Source of the DNA: Rickettsiales bacterium | GTDB taxonomy: Bacteria; Pseudomonadota; Alphaproteobacteria; Rs-D84 | Length of the DNA: 32,420 bases | Assembly (NCBI GenBank): GCA_031283185.1 | Contig: JAITCH010000008.1 | Coordinates: 1-32,420 of the forward strand | Direction: 5' to 3' | Shown: positions 21,448 to 29,302 of the stretch, in pieces | Layout of the letters: each line of letters starts with the position of its first letter | Position numbering within the stretch: the first letter of the stretch is position 1 | Notes under the pieces: generated by a model | Told to the model about the DNA's origin: nothing | Databases searched by the model: none | Seen by the model: only the letters and a program-made list of their open reading frames with translations | Made by a program: the position numbers and the translations under genes

Positions 21448-22023
21448 CTATATGAAGGATAGGACAAAGATGCCCAGAATCGCAAAGGTTATCCCAGCCG
21501 CCACCATCGGCCAAAAATACTTTTCCAGCACCTTCTTGAACTGATTATTATACCGATACACTATAAACGCCGTAATCGCAAACCTTCCCGTTCTGAATAT
21601 CCCCGTCGTTAACAAATACAACGCTGGCGAAAATCCCAAAAACCCGGCGCAAATAGTCAAAATCTTATATGGCACCGGCGTGAACGCAGCAAGGAAAATT
21701 ACAAACATCCCATGTCTCGCAAACATATCCTGCGCCATCTCAAACTGCTCTGGACTGCTGAAATTATCCACCAGCCACACACCCACCGAACTATACAGAA
21801 AACTTCCGATCAAATATGCAATCGCGCCGCCAACCAATGACCCCAACGCCGCAAGCACAATAACCGCCCAAACCCGCCTTTTCTTCGATACAATCGGCGG
21901 CGCAATAAAAGCCTCTGGTGGGATAAATAAAAATATCGACTCGCACATAGTCATAAAAAATACTACGCCAAGCGCAGCATGCGAACCGGAATTCTTGATA
22001 AGCCAATCTTTCAATTTAGTCAT
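21448..22023 (-). CDS. YqaA/DedA-family membrane protein
   Basis: The protein is 191 residues. It shows the DedA/VTT-type layout: hydrophobic segment with E..FLFIPPEAFIAPPIV (about 28-46), a membrane hairpin AALGSLVGGAIAYLIG (about 58-73), the conserved FIVFLAAFTPVPYKILTICAG region (read as FVIFLAAFTPVPYK at about 107-120) with its conserved Pro and Lys, and two more membrane segments. The YqaA branch is suggested by TPVPYKILTICAG. DedA proteins act in membrane homeostasis and lipid carrier transport; the substrate here is unknown. It is transcribed away from rbfA, with an HP-A hairpin between. Confidence 0.82.
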   Translation of the reverse strand: MTKLKDWLIKNSGSHAALGVVFFMTMCESIFLFIPPEAFIAPPIVSKKRRVWAVIVLAALGSLVGGAIAYLIGSFLYSSVGVWLVDNFSSPEQFEMAQDMFARHGMFVIFLAAFTPVPYKILTICAGFLGFSPALYLLTTGIFRTGRFAITAFIVYRYNNQFKKVLEKYFWPMVAAGITFAILGIFVLSFI

Positions 22024-22060
22024 AACTTGATATTACAGCTTTTTCAGTGTAGAGTAAAGA

Positions 22061-22213
22061 CAAAAAATGCAAGCGCGGTTTTTCGTTTGTGGTCTATATC
22101 GCCGATTATCGGCGGAAAACGGGGGTAACTCATGTATTTAATATACACATCGCCCCCGTTTTCCTTGATTCTCGACAATCTATCCTCACAAACGCGACCT
22201 TGCTAGCATTTTT
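22061..22213 (+). repeat. HP-A long hairpin copy 4 (153 nt)
   Basis: The outer stem joins CAAAAAATGCAAGC..TTTCGTTTGTGG with CCTCACAAACGCG..GCTAGCATTTTT. The inner stem is GGAAAACGGGGG / CCCCCGTTTTCC, and the apical hairpin TGTAT-TTAAT-ATACA lies in the loop. The middle segments GGTCTATATCG and CTATCCTCACAAACGCG match the nrdD copy almost base for base, while outer and inner stems differ. Located between yqaA and rbfA, 26 bp before the rbfA start. Confidence 0.85.
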
Positions 22214-22238
22214 AGAGATTATCAATTTGGAGCACGAG

Positions 22239-22574
22239 ATGGAACATACAAGATCAGATAAAGTTGCAAGTGTCGTCTTGCGTCATGTGGCGGGAATCTT
22301 ATCGCGTGGATTTGCAGAAGGAATTCTGGGTGGTGTTTCATTGTCGGGAGCGGAAGCCCACGGGGGCTTGCAATTCGTTCGCCTATGGTATTATGTTCGT
22401 GAAGGTGAAGATCGCAATGCCGTGCAAAGCGCGCTGGACAAGGTCGCGCCCGCCGTGCGGCGTGAACTTGGCTCCATTATGAATCAAAAGTTTGTGCCCG
22501 ATATTCGGTTCGCTTATGATGAAACTTTGGAGAAGGCGAAGAGGTTGGAAGAGGTGTTGGAGAAGTTGAAGTAA
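22239..22574 (+). CDS. rbfA: Ribosome-binding factor A
   Basis: The protein is 111 residues from the ATG at 22239, which has GGAG seven bases ahead. A much longer open frame begins at 22089 but its first 50 codons run through the HP-A hairpin, so that start is rejected. RbfA binds the 30S subunit and helps 16S rRNA 5'-end maturation. Family features: an N-terminal helix with R-x-x-K-V-A (TRSDKVASVVLRHVAGIL), the central KH-like fold, and the C-terminal block ALDKVAPAVRRELGSIM then KFVPDIRFAYDETLEKA. The protein ends in a charged helix. lepA follows after an HP-B pair. Confidence 0.85.
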   Translation: MEHTRSDKVASVVLRHVAGILSRGFAEGILGGVSLSGAEAHGGLQFVRLWYYVREGEDRNAVQSALDKVAPAVRRELGSIMNQKFVPDIRFAYDETLEKAKRLEEVLEKLK

Positions 22575-22590
22575 GATGGAAGAGGGGGCG

Positions 22591-22682
22591 AACCACCCCG
22601 TCCGCCTACGCTTCGCTACGGCGCGACACCCCTCCACCCTTGGCGGGGAATTACCCCCACCCCTCCACCTTGGAGGGGAATT
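22591..22682 (+). repeat. HP-B copies between rbfA and lepA
   Basis: A full HP-B (22591-22652) whose second hairpin TCCACCCTTGGCGGGG is mismatched is followed by a short TACCCCCACCCC-TCCACCTTGGAGGGGAATT copy. The last GGGGAATT runs into AAAGGATTGAAA and the lepA ATG. Confidence 0.8.
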
Positions 22683-22694
22683 AAAGGATTGAAA

Positions 22695-24491
22695 ATGGAA
22701 CAGAAGTTTATTAGAAATTTTTCGATAATCGCTCATATAGATCACGGCAAATCTACTTTGTCGGACAGATTAATTGAGAAGACGGGAAGTATTGAATTAC
22801 GCGAGATGAAAGATACTATTTTGGACTCTATGGATATTGAACGCGAACGCGGAATTACAATTAAGGCGCAAACCGTGCGCTTGAATTATAAGGCGAAAGA
22901 TGGGTATAACTATCAACTGAATTTAATCGATACTCCGGGTCATGTGGATTTTACATACGAAGTATCGCGGTCGCTTGCCGCGTGTGAAGGCGCCGTGCTG
23001 CTCGTCGATGCGACACAAGGCGTGCAAGCGCAAACCCTGGCCAATGCTTATCTCGCCATTGATAACAATTTGGAAATTTTGCCGGTGCTGAACAAAGTCG
23101 ACCTGGCGTCCGCTGATGTTCCGATGGCCGAAGGTCAAATAAAAGATGTGATCGGAATTGATGCTTGCGGTGCCCTGCAAGTATCTGGAAAAACGGGTTT
23201 GGGCGTAGACGAATTATTAGAAGCAATCGTGCATAAGTTGCCCGCGCCGGAAGGTGATGCGTCTGGCGCGAGCCGCGCGCTGTTAGTCGATTCGTGGTAT
23301 GATTCTTATTTAGGCGTAGTCGTATTAGTGCGCGTTGTAGACGGCGAACTTCGCAAAGGGCAATCAATCCGATTCCTGGCGACCGGCGCAGACTACAAGG
23401 TCGATCGCATCGGATACTTCACGCCGAAAATGGAAAATTGCGATGCGCTGGCCGCCGGTGAAATCGGTTTCATTATAACTGGTATGAAGACAATTCGTGA
23501 TTGTATGGTTGGCGACACAATTGTTGATTCGCGCTCTGTCGGCGCGCTCGCGCTGCCCGGTTTCAAGCCGTCAATCCCTGTCGTATTCTCTTCGTTCTTT
23601 CCCGTGGAGGCCGACGATTATCCCGCGCTGAAAGAGGCCGCGGAAAAATTGTCGCTGAACGATTCTTCGTTTGTATTCCAGACTGAAAAATCATCTGCGC
23701 TGGGCTTTGGATTGCGATGCGGATTTTTAGGCTTGCTTCATATGGAAGTGATTTCCGAACGGCTGAGTCGTGAATTTAATCTGAATTTAATGACCACCGT
23801 GCCGTCTGTGCTTTATAAGGTGAAACTCCGCGGCGGTGAAGAAGTTGAGGTGCAGACGCCCGCCGACCTTCCCGCGCCGGAAGTTATAGAAACAATCTCC
23901 GAGCCCTTTGTTCGCGCGACCATTATGATGCCCGATAAATATATGGGCGGCATCCTGAGCCTGTGTGCAGAACGGCGCGGAATCCAAGAAAATCTGACCT
24001 ATGTCGGGGGACGCGCGATGCTTGTCTATCGGTTGCCGCTGGGCGAAGTCGTTTTTGATTTTTATGATCGCGTCAAAAGTATTTCGCAGGGTTATGCCAG
24101 TTTTGACTATGTGTTGGCCGACTATGAAATCGGAGATTTGGTGAAAGTATCAATCTTGGTCAATGCCGAAGTCGTGGAGCCCCTTTCGTTTTTATGCCAT
24201 CGTTCCAACGCCGACGATCGCGGACGCGTCATTATTGAACGATTAAAGGATTTAATTCCGCGCCACCAATTTAAGATTCCGCTGCAAGCGGCGATCGGTG
24301 GGAAAATTATCGCGCGCGAGACTATCGCCGCTTTCCGAAAAGATGTTACGGCGAAATGTTATGGCGGCGACATTACGCGAAAGCGCAAGTTGTTGGAAAA
24401 GCAGAAAGAGGGGAAGAAGAGGATGCGGTCTTTTGGCGCAGTAGAAATCCCGCAAAGTGCCTTTATCAACGCGTTGAAGGTGAAGGAATAA
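22695..24491 (+). CDS. lepA: Elongation factor 4 (LepA GTPase)
   Basis: The protein is 598 residues from the ATG at 22695; AAAGGA lies seven bases ahead. A TTG two codons upstream is less likely. This is the usual LepA length. It is a translational GTPase that acts on ribosomes under stress and in initiation. The G domain has P-loop [12 protein letters not shown], switch [14 protein letters not shown]3 DTPGHVDF and G4 NKVDL. Downstream come the EF-G-like domain II, the domain III segment [22 protein letters not shown] split here across families' hallmark GFRCGFLG-type motif ([13 protein letters not shown]), and the LepA-specific C-terminal domain with [19 protein letters not shown]. An HP-A hairpin starts 5 nt after the stop. 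Confidence 0.96.
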   Translation: MEQKFIRNFSIIAHIDHGKSTLSDRLIEKTGSIELREMKDTILDSMDIERERGITIKAQTVRLNYKAKDGYNYQLNLIDTPGHVDFTYEVSRSLAACEGAVLLVDATQGVQAQTLANAYLAIDNNLEILPVLNKVDLASADVPMAEGQIKDVIGIDACGALQVSGKTGLGVDELLEAIVHKLPAPEGDASGASRALLVDSWYDSYLGVVVLVRVVDGELRKGQSIRFLATGADYKVDRIGYFTPKMENCDALAAGEIGFIITGMKTIRDCMVGDTIVDSRSVGALALPGFKPSIPVVFSSFFPVEADDYPALKEAAEKLSLNDSSFVFQTEKSSALGFGLRCGFLGLLHMEVISERLSREFNLNLMTTVPSVLYKVKLRGGEEVEVQTPADLPAPEVIETISEPFVRATIMMPDKYMGGILSLCAERRGIQENLTYVGGRAMLVYRLPLGEVVFDFYDRVKSISQGYASFDYVLADYEIGDLVKVSILVNAEVVEPLSFLCHRSNADDRGRVIIERLKDLIPRHQFKIPLQAAIGGKIIARETIAAFRKDVTAKCYGGDITRKRKLLEKQKEGKKRMRSFGAVEIPQSAFINALKVKE

Positions 24492-24496
24492 TCGGA

Positions 24497-24647
24497 CAAA
24501 AAATGTCGGGCGGCTTTTCGTCTGCCGGGCTATAACGCCGATTAGCGGCGGAAACGCTCCTAGAAGTATCCACACATACTCCGTTGTCGCGTTTCCTTGC
24601 TACTCGGCGTTCTATCCCTGGCATCGCGGCCGCCCGGACATTTTTTG
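24497..24647 (+). repeat. HP-A long hairpin copy 5 (151 nt)
   Basis: The outer stem pairs CAAAAAATGTCGGGCGGC with GCCGCCCGGACATTTTTTG (one bulged C). The middle stem pairs GGCTATAACGCCGATTAGC with the complement of ACTCGGCGTTCTATCCC, and the inner stem is GGAAACG / CGTTTCC. The apical hairpin is AGTAT-CCACAC-ATACT. It follows the lepA stop codon and may terminate its transcript. Confidence 0.88.
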
Positions 24648-24660
24648 CGAGATATTTAAT

Positions 24661-24755
24661 TTTTCCTCGGCGTTGCGACACCCCTAAATGTTTTTTGCGG
24701 GTTATTTAATTTTTCTTCGGCATCGCGGCCGCCCGGACATTTTTTGCGAGATATT
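24661..24755 (+). repeat. Two solo HP-A right arms
   Basis: 24669-24698 is identical to the last 30 nt of the rpoH-side HP-A copy, and 24721-24755 repeats the right end of the lepA-side copy including its GCGAGATATT flank. Neither has a left arm. Three right arms of two different types therefore lie in a row after lepA. Confidence 0.85.
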
Positions 24756-24805
24756 AAGCGGCGGTTCGTCCGGCTTTGCCGGACTTGCCCGCACGCATTA
24801 TGGAT

Positions 24806-24834
24806 TTGTAATTTTGATAAAAATCTGATATAAT
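24806..24834 (+). promoter_or_regulatory. Promoter of the Cys-rich secreted protein gene
   Basis: TTGTAA (24806-24811), a 17-nt spacer and a perfect TATAAT (24829-24834). It reads into the leader peptide and the large gene. This is the best promoter match I see in the window. Confidence 0.65.
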
Positions 24835-24857
24835 AAATTTACACAAAGGGGCGAAAA

Positions 24858-24899
24858 ATGGCAGAAACCTACACACACACACACACAATGAAGATTTAA
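24858..24899 (+). CDS. Possible 13-codon leader peptide MAETYTHTHTMKI
   Basis: A short open frame with a good ribosome binding site (AAAGGGGCGAAAA before the ATG), 24 bp after the -10 element. Its middle is an (AC)8 tract at 24871-24886 that encodes alternating Thr and His. It is followed at 24930 by a terminator-like hairpin. Its position between promoter and hairpin is what one expects of a transcription attenuator, and loss or gain of an AC unit would change where the small frame ends. There is no evidence beyond this layout that it is translated. Confidence 0.35.
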   Translation: MAETYTHTHTMKI

Positions 24900-24929
24900 T
24901 AAGCCGTCTTTTTGCACAGATTTTTTTCA

Positions 24930-24964
24930 GCGCAAAGGCATCCGCCTTTGCGCGGATTTTATTC
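24930..24964 (+). terminator. Terminator-like hairpin in the leader (possible attenuator)
   Basis: A perfect 10-bp stem GCGCAAAGGC-ATCC-GCCTTTGCGC (24930-24953) is followed by GGATTTTATT. It lies between the promoter and the large gene, so full expression of the gene would need read-through. Confidence 0.5.
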
Positions 24965-24988
24965 CAAAATTTAAATAACCAAAATTTC

Positions 24989-25068
24989 CGGAACTTAAAA
25001 GGCCGTATGTCAGCCAAGGGTAGCATTCATAACCACTTTTGGCCGTGTGCGGCCTTTTAAATCCCGGA
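24989..25068 (+). promoter_or_regulatory. Structured 5' leader with long-range stem before the large gene
   Basis: CCGGAACTTAAAAGGCCG pairs with CGGCCTTTTAAATCCCGG across about 45 nt. Inside are CCAA / TTGG and short unpaired stretches (TATGTCAGCC, GTAGCATTCATAACCAC). The structure ends right before AAAAGGAAATAAAA and the ATG at 25082. It does not match a riboswitch class that I recognise and is not one of the dispersed repeats. Confidence 0.5.
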
Positions 25069-25081
25069 AAAGGAAATAAAA

Positions 25082-27523
25082 ATGATTCGCTTGGTCGGAT
25101 TTTTATTGTTTGCTATGGTCTGCACCTTGCCAATCTTTAACGCATTTGCCGCCACATCTGAAGAAATTTCTCACACAAAGTTTTTTATAAAAGAAGCCAA
25201 AGCAAATAAATGTGTTAATTCGAAAAATGAGCAAAACATCTATTGTTGCAGCAAGGAAGAACATGTTGGGAATATGATTGGTGGATATAAAATTTCCACA
25301 AAAGATATATCAAAATATTTATACCCAGATGGAACAATGAATGGTAATGGAATAAGTAAATTTTTCAAATGCGAAAATGGGAGTTGGGGTGGCGAGGATT
25401 TAAATGGTTTAAATAAGATTATAAATAATGCCAAGGATATCTCAACCAAAATTGAAAGTATGGAGGAATATAAGAAATCGATTGGTTCGAGTGTGGGTGG
25501 TGGTGGTAATTTGTCCAATAAAGATATATACGAAAAGTACTCGGATTGCAGAGATAGTGTTAAGAACATAACAGAAAAAGAATATGCTAATGCAAAGCAT
25601 TGTTGCACAGATAAAGTGAAACAAATAGGGAACTTAAAAAAAATTGGAAATGAAAATGTCTACTTTTATCCTGCGGGGTCATATAGTGTCGGTGAAAGAA
25701 CATTAATTTGTGCAAATTCAAAATGGAGCGAAAGTGGAACACAACAACAGGGTGGTAATGGAGCAGCACGGCAGGGGGCAAATAGTGAAGCAGTATCCGA
25801 AGAAGATACTAAATGCAAAGAGGCCTTTGACAAAGTATTAAAAGGAATTGAACAAAAAGTCTATAAAAATAATTATGATTATACAAATCGCAAAGGCGAA
25901 AAGATTGATAAAAATAAATTTAAACTTATTCAATCAGAATTTAAATTTGATGGACAAAATGTTATCCCCATGATTCCGACCCTGATCGCAATTACTGTTG
26001 CTGAAAATGAAAAATATACGAAAATTATGAACAATCAAGATAATAAAAAATACTGCGACATATTAACTGAATTAGTGAATTTTATTAAATTAAATTTATC
26101 TAACAATAGAATCATTACCAACACAACAAAGGAGTCGCCACCTGAGCTAACGGGATGTAATAAAGGCTTTGTTTTGATAGATAAAAAATGTGAAAAATGC
26201 GATGAATTTAAGAATAATGTAAAATATGAGACAAGAAATAATTATATGACTATTAAAACATTATTGGAACCAATCAATGCTAGTGATTCTGCTATAAAGA
26301 TATGCAAAGAATTAAAGGAAAATAAAGCAGAGAATTATCTAAATGTGTCAGACGATCAGATCGTTAAAGACTATGCTGAAGAAGTTATTAAATCAAGAGA
26401 TTTGTTCTATCATGCAATTAAAAATTCATGCGAATTTTCAGAAATAGTTGCAAAGTCTCAAATCGCTGGTTTGCCCCGCCGTTACTTTTGCGTGCCTGAA
26501 ATCTCTGAAAAAGATTGTAATAATAATAATAATTTGAAAAAGATATCGGAGTATGCTGATAAAATAAAAAAAATCGCCTGTAAAGAATCGCAATTTAGGA
26601 AAAACTTGATAGCAAGTGCTTATAAACACAATCCAAACAATCCTAAATCAAATAATAATGATTGGGAGTTCAGCGCAAAAAAAGCCCTTGAGAGTGTTAT
26701 TGCTACTTTGAAAAGAATTGAAGAAAATGAGAAAAAAAATGAGCCAGAGAAATTGAGATGCAAGAGATATTTTGAATCTTTCGAAAAGCCAGCTTCTAAT
26801 GATGAAATTGATCTTTTTTGCAATGAAGAATCTATTAGAAAAATTGCCGCTGATAATAATATTAAAGATGCCAATAAAGAGAGGCAAGTCAATATGGCCT
26901 TGAGTATGTATCAAAAAACCGGAAAATGGATATTTTTTAAGAATTGTTCCAATATATTGAATGACCTGATTGGTGGATTAGAAAACCATTGTTCTAAAAA
27001 CTATGATGCAATAGGTAAAAGTATTTTAAAGAGAGATCTTTGTTCAGAACCTGAGCCAAAGGATGAATGTAGCTCCATTTTTGTTGAGAGAATCAAATGG
27101 CAACCTAATGAATCATCTAATTTTTGGAACCCAAAAAATATTAACAACTTTTTAAACAAATGTTATAATAATATCCAAGATCTTAAATGCATTAATGATG
27201 TTGGAAAAGAAGATGATATTACAATAAATGATTGTGATGATGGTGATAATTGCAATCCTATAAAATCAACCCTTGCAGATCTGTCGGCGTTTCAATTGGA
27301 TAAGGCATCGTGGATGACCAAGACTGATGGTGGGGTAAATTGGAAACGCCTCGGGTTCGACGCCCTCGGCGGTGTCGCGGTCGGTGCCCTCGGGGGCTTT
27401 GTCACCAATGCCATCGTTAAAAACTCTCAGGTCGACAAGGGATTTGATGCTGTGCGATGCAAAGTCGCAGGGCAAGAAACCAGCGGGTGGGGAGATAGTT
27501 TTAGTATAGGGGCGAAGTTTTAA
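25082..27523 (+). CDS. Large Cys-rich secreted protein of unknown function
   Basis: The protein is 813 residues. A signal peptide (about 1-23, LVGFLLFAMVCTLPIFNAFA) is followed by two related Cys-rich units: C..YCCSKEEHVGN..YLYPDG..FFKCENGSW (about 40-100) and C..HCCTDKVKQIGN..YFYPAGS..LICANSKW (about 148-208). A Gln/Gly linker (GTQQQGGNGAARQG) leads to a long Lys/Asn/Glu-rich, helical-looking region with scattered Cys (CNKGF..KKCEKCDEF, CKELKENK). The end returns to a different composition, with a Gly-rich hydrophobic segment DALGGVAVGALGGFVTNAIV and the tail SGWGDSFSIGAKF. The middle of the gene (about 25150-27260) is clearly more AT-rich than either end and than all neighbours. I do not recognise the family. 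Surface or effector-like functions are guesses. Confidence 0.8.
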   Translation: MIRLVGFLLFAMVCTLPIFNAFAATSEEISHTKFFIKEAKANKCVNSKNEQNIYCCSKEEHVGNMIGGYKISTKDISKYLYPDGTMNGNGISKFFKCENGSWGGEDLNGLNKIINNAKDISTKIESMEEYKKSIGSSVGGGGNLSNKDIYEKYSDCRDSVKNITEKEYANAKHCCTDKVKQIGNLKKIGNENVYFYPAGSYSVGERTLICANSKWSESGTQQQGGNGAARQGANSEAVSEEDTKCKEAFDKVLKGIEQKVYKNNYDYTNRKGEKIDKNKFKLIQSEFKFDGQNVIPMIPTLIAITVAENEKYTKIMNNQDNKKYCDILTELVNFIKLNLSNNRIITNTTKESPPELTGCNKGFVLIDKKCEKCDEFKNNVKYETRNNYMTIKTLLEPINASDSAIKICKELKENKAENYLNVSDDQIVKDYAEEVIKSRDLFYHAIKNSCEFSEIVAKSQIAGLPRRYFCVPEISEKDCNNNNNLKKISEYADKIKKIACKESQFRKNLIASAYKHNPNNPKSNNNDWEFSAKKALESVIATLKRIEENEKKNEPEKLRCKRYFESFEKPASNDEIDLFCNEESIRKIAADNNIKDANKERQVNMALSMYQKTGKWIFFKNCSNILNDLIGGLENHCSKNYDAIGKSILKRDLCSEPEPKDECSSIFVERIKWQPNESSNFWNPKNINNFLNKCYNNIQDLKCINDVGKEDDITINDCDDGDNCNPIKSTLADLSAFQLDKASWMTKTDGGVNWKRLGFDALGGVAVGALGGFVTNAIVKNSQVDKGFDAVRCKVAGQETSGWGDSFSIGAKF
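26516..26532 (+). repeat. (TAA/AAT)5 microsatellite
   Basis: GTAATAATAATAATAAT encodes Asn-5 within DCNNNNNLKK of the large protein. Triplet steps keep the frame, so changes would only alter the length of the Asn run. Confidence 0.6.
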
Positions 27524-27542
27524 GGTTTTCCACATTACAAAT

Positions 27543-27735
27543 TACCCCCACCCGTCGCCTTTGGCGACACCCGCCCCCGATTCCGGGGGCAGGGTATTTT
27601 TATTTATTAACCACTACCCCGGCGGCGAAGCCGTGCCACCCCTTCGCCAGCGAAGGGGACTATTGTGCGATTAACAAGCACCAACCACCCCGTCCGCCTA
27701 CGCTTCGCTACGGCGCGACAAGCCGCGGGAATGAC
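27543..27735 (+). repeat. HP-B variant, HP-B, and a truncated HP-B fused to half of HP-D
   Basis: 27543-27598 is the GGGCAGG-type variant, with hairpins GTCGCCTTTGGCGAC and CGCCCCCGATTCCGGGGGC. 27610-27672 is HP-B. 27683-27720 is an HP-B that stops after its first hairpin (CGGCGCGACA) and continues directly as AGCCGCGGGAATGAC plus AAAAGAAAGGAGG, the right half and flank of an HP-D element as at 29252-29280. The join looks like recombination or deletion between two families. Confidence 0.75.
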
Positions 27736-27769
27736 AAAAGAAAGGAGGATAATTTATTCGGCGAGATCC

Positions 27770-27838
27770 CGGGGTCTCCCGTTCCCACTGGCTACGCTTC
27801 GCTCGCCGGGTGGGGCCCAACGGGTCGCCCCGGGATGA
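27770..27838 (+). repeat. HP-C with another hairpin nested in its loop
   Basis: GAGATCCCGGGG and CCCCGGGATGAC are intact, but the TCAAG loop is replaced by about 45 nt that folds on its own (CCCGTTCCCAC..GTGGGGCCCAACGGG, with GGCTACGCTTCGCTCGCC at its tip). The rest of this gap (27839-27877) holds CCCCGCTTTAAAAGCCGGGC, a possible terminator. With 27543-27735 it explains the entire 354-bp intergenic region. Confidence 0.8.
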
Positions 27839-27877
27839 CTTATTAAACCCCCGCCCCGCTTTAAAAGCCGGGCGAGG

Positions 27878-29302
27878 CTATTTTAATCCTAGGGAGTTGA
27901 ATTTGGTTTCGACTTTCGTAATGGCAGTGGATAGAGCACGGAGGTAATCTGTTAAAGTAGAGTTGGCATTACTCGCAACGGGCTGCATAGTCTTCTCCAT
28001 CTCCGTCTTCGTCCCAGTCGCCGATTCCGATACTATAATCTTCCGCATCAATGTATTCAACTCAACCAGCTGAATGTCTGATAAAATCGCCTCGCGTTCA
28101 TTAAAATTCCAATAATACGATTCATCCGCCGAATCCTGCACCCCCTCTGACACGCTTACCGATGTCGCCACCACACCCGCAGGTCCAACATTCATTATCT
28201 CTCCCGACACGCCCCCATTCGACATTCCCAAGTGTCTCGCAATCGTCATCTGTCCGCGCGCGTCCCCCGCCGCCACCCATTCCAATGTTAAATTCATCGC
28301 AGTCAACCTTGCCATCTCTACTGACCGAAACTTCGCCGCGTTCCCAAGCATCAAGGTCTCGTGCACATTAATATCCGCACTCTCCGATGTTAAATCCCCC
28401 AGCACATTCGCCTCGCCGCTGACCCCGAACGCCCCTTCAAACTGCACATTCTCCGCAAACGACAAACTTTCGCTATGACCCCATTCCAACGCCATCTCTT
28501 CGGCCGCCTGCGCCGCATTCGTCTTTAACGCGCCCACATTTTTCAGATCATGCGAATCTAAATTCAAATCGCTGAGCATCGTCGAATCAATCGTCCTCCC
28601 CGTCGGCACGCGCGCCAAATAATCACCCCTTTTCTGCACCACCGGCGTCCCAAGCACCAAGCCTTCGCCCTTTATCTTCGCATTCCAGATTTTTAGCGGC
28701 TGCTCCCAAGTGCCAAATGCGCCATACACCCGCTCCCCTGAAACAAAGCCCGCCCGTTCGCCGCCAGCAAGCGCGACCTGGCGCGTCATAAGCGGAGTTT
28801 GGCCGCGCGTCTCCGCAATAATAACGCCTTGTAAATAACTGCGCCCGCCCGCATCACGCGCCTTCATAACGCGCGCGCGAATCGGGTGCGACTTATCATC
28901 TGTATATCCAAACTGCGCCAGTTCCCCCGTCCGAACCTGATACACCGCCGCACCAGTGAAATTCGCCAAGCGCGATTCGTTCGCCTCTATATATTCCGTC
29001 AGCGCGTCCCGCGCGGTCGCAAGATGCGCCGTTTGCTCTGCCGCTAGCCGCAGCGTCTCGCGGCTCGCCGCCTGGCGATATATAAATGGCAGCAGGCTCA
29101 TAAAAATTGCAATCAGCATTAGGAGTTCGAGAAGGGAAGAGCCGCGTTCTTTATTATTCGAACCACCCCGTCCGGCTACGCCGTCCACCCCCCCACCCTT
29201 GGGGGGGAATTTTTTGCGGGCTACGCCCGCGATTTTTAGCCCTATTCCCGCCTGCGCGGGAATGACAAAAGAAAGGAGGGAGAATTGATTCTGTATATTC
29301 AT
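27878..29302 (-). CDS. PilV-like type IV pilin/adhesin, paralogue 3
   Basis: The protein is 474 residues from the ATG at 29302, which overlaps the stop of the upstream gene (ATGA). A prepilin-peptidase site KERG-SSLLELLMLIAIF gives a Glu at +5 and a hydrophobic helix, but the leader ahead of it is about 54 residues and is largely translated repeats (FVIPAQAGIGLK, KKFPPKGGGVDGVAG). The pilin body continues to the PilV-type join YLARVPTGRTIDSTMLSDLN followed by LDSHDLKNVGAL, after which a long beta-rich tail begins. This matches the type IVb PilV/shufflon-type minor pilin layout, where the C-terminal part binds the recipient surface. A Gly/Val-rich tail ends in helical SLGLK. Third gene of a three-gene operon. 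Confidence 0.72.
   Translation of the reverse strand: MNIQNQFSLLSFVIPAQAGIGLKIAGVARKKFPPKGGGVDGVAGRGGSNNKERGSSLLELLMLIAIFMSLLPFIYRQAASRETLRLAAEQTAHLATARDALTEYIEANESRLANFTGAAVYQVRTGELAQFGYTDDKSHPIRARVMKARDAGGRSYLQGVIIAETRGQTPLMTRQVALAGGERAGFVSGERVYGAFGTWEQPLKIWNAKIKGEGLVLGTPVVQKRGDYLARVPTGRTIDSTMLSDLNLDSHDLKNVGALKTNAAQAAEEMALEWGHSESLSFAENVQFEGAFGVSGEANVLGDLTSESADINVHETLMLGNAAKFRSVEMARLTAMNLTLEWVAAGDARGQMTIARHLGMSNGGVSGEIMNVGPAGVVATSVSVSEGVQDSADESYYWNFNEREAILSDIQLVELNTLMRKIIVSESATGTKTEMEKTMQPVASNANSTLTDYLRALSTAITKVETKFNSLGLK
29159..29266 (+). repeat. HP-B plus GCGGGC hairpin plus HP-D in the prepilin leader
   Basis: HP-B (29159-29214, second hairpin CCCCCCACCCTTGGGGGGG) is followed by GCGGGCTACGCCCGC, ATTTTTAGCCC and HP-D ATTCCCGCCTGCGCGGGAAT (29244-29263). 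The second part repeats the composite at 2157-2207. All of it lies between the start codon and the peptidase site of paralogue 3. Confidence 0.88.

Noticed and set aside
22089-22238. N-terminal extension of rbfA
   Set aside because: The first 50 codons run through the HP-A hairpin, and a good ribosome binding site precedes the ATG at 22239 that matches the normal RbfA start.
5095-24647. HP-A copies as integron attC sites
   Set aside because: They are long imperfect hairpins with a variable tip, as attC sites are, but lack the RYYYAAC/GTTRRRY end motifs. They are not spaced between single small cassettes, and no integrase gene is present.
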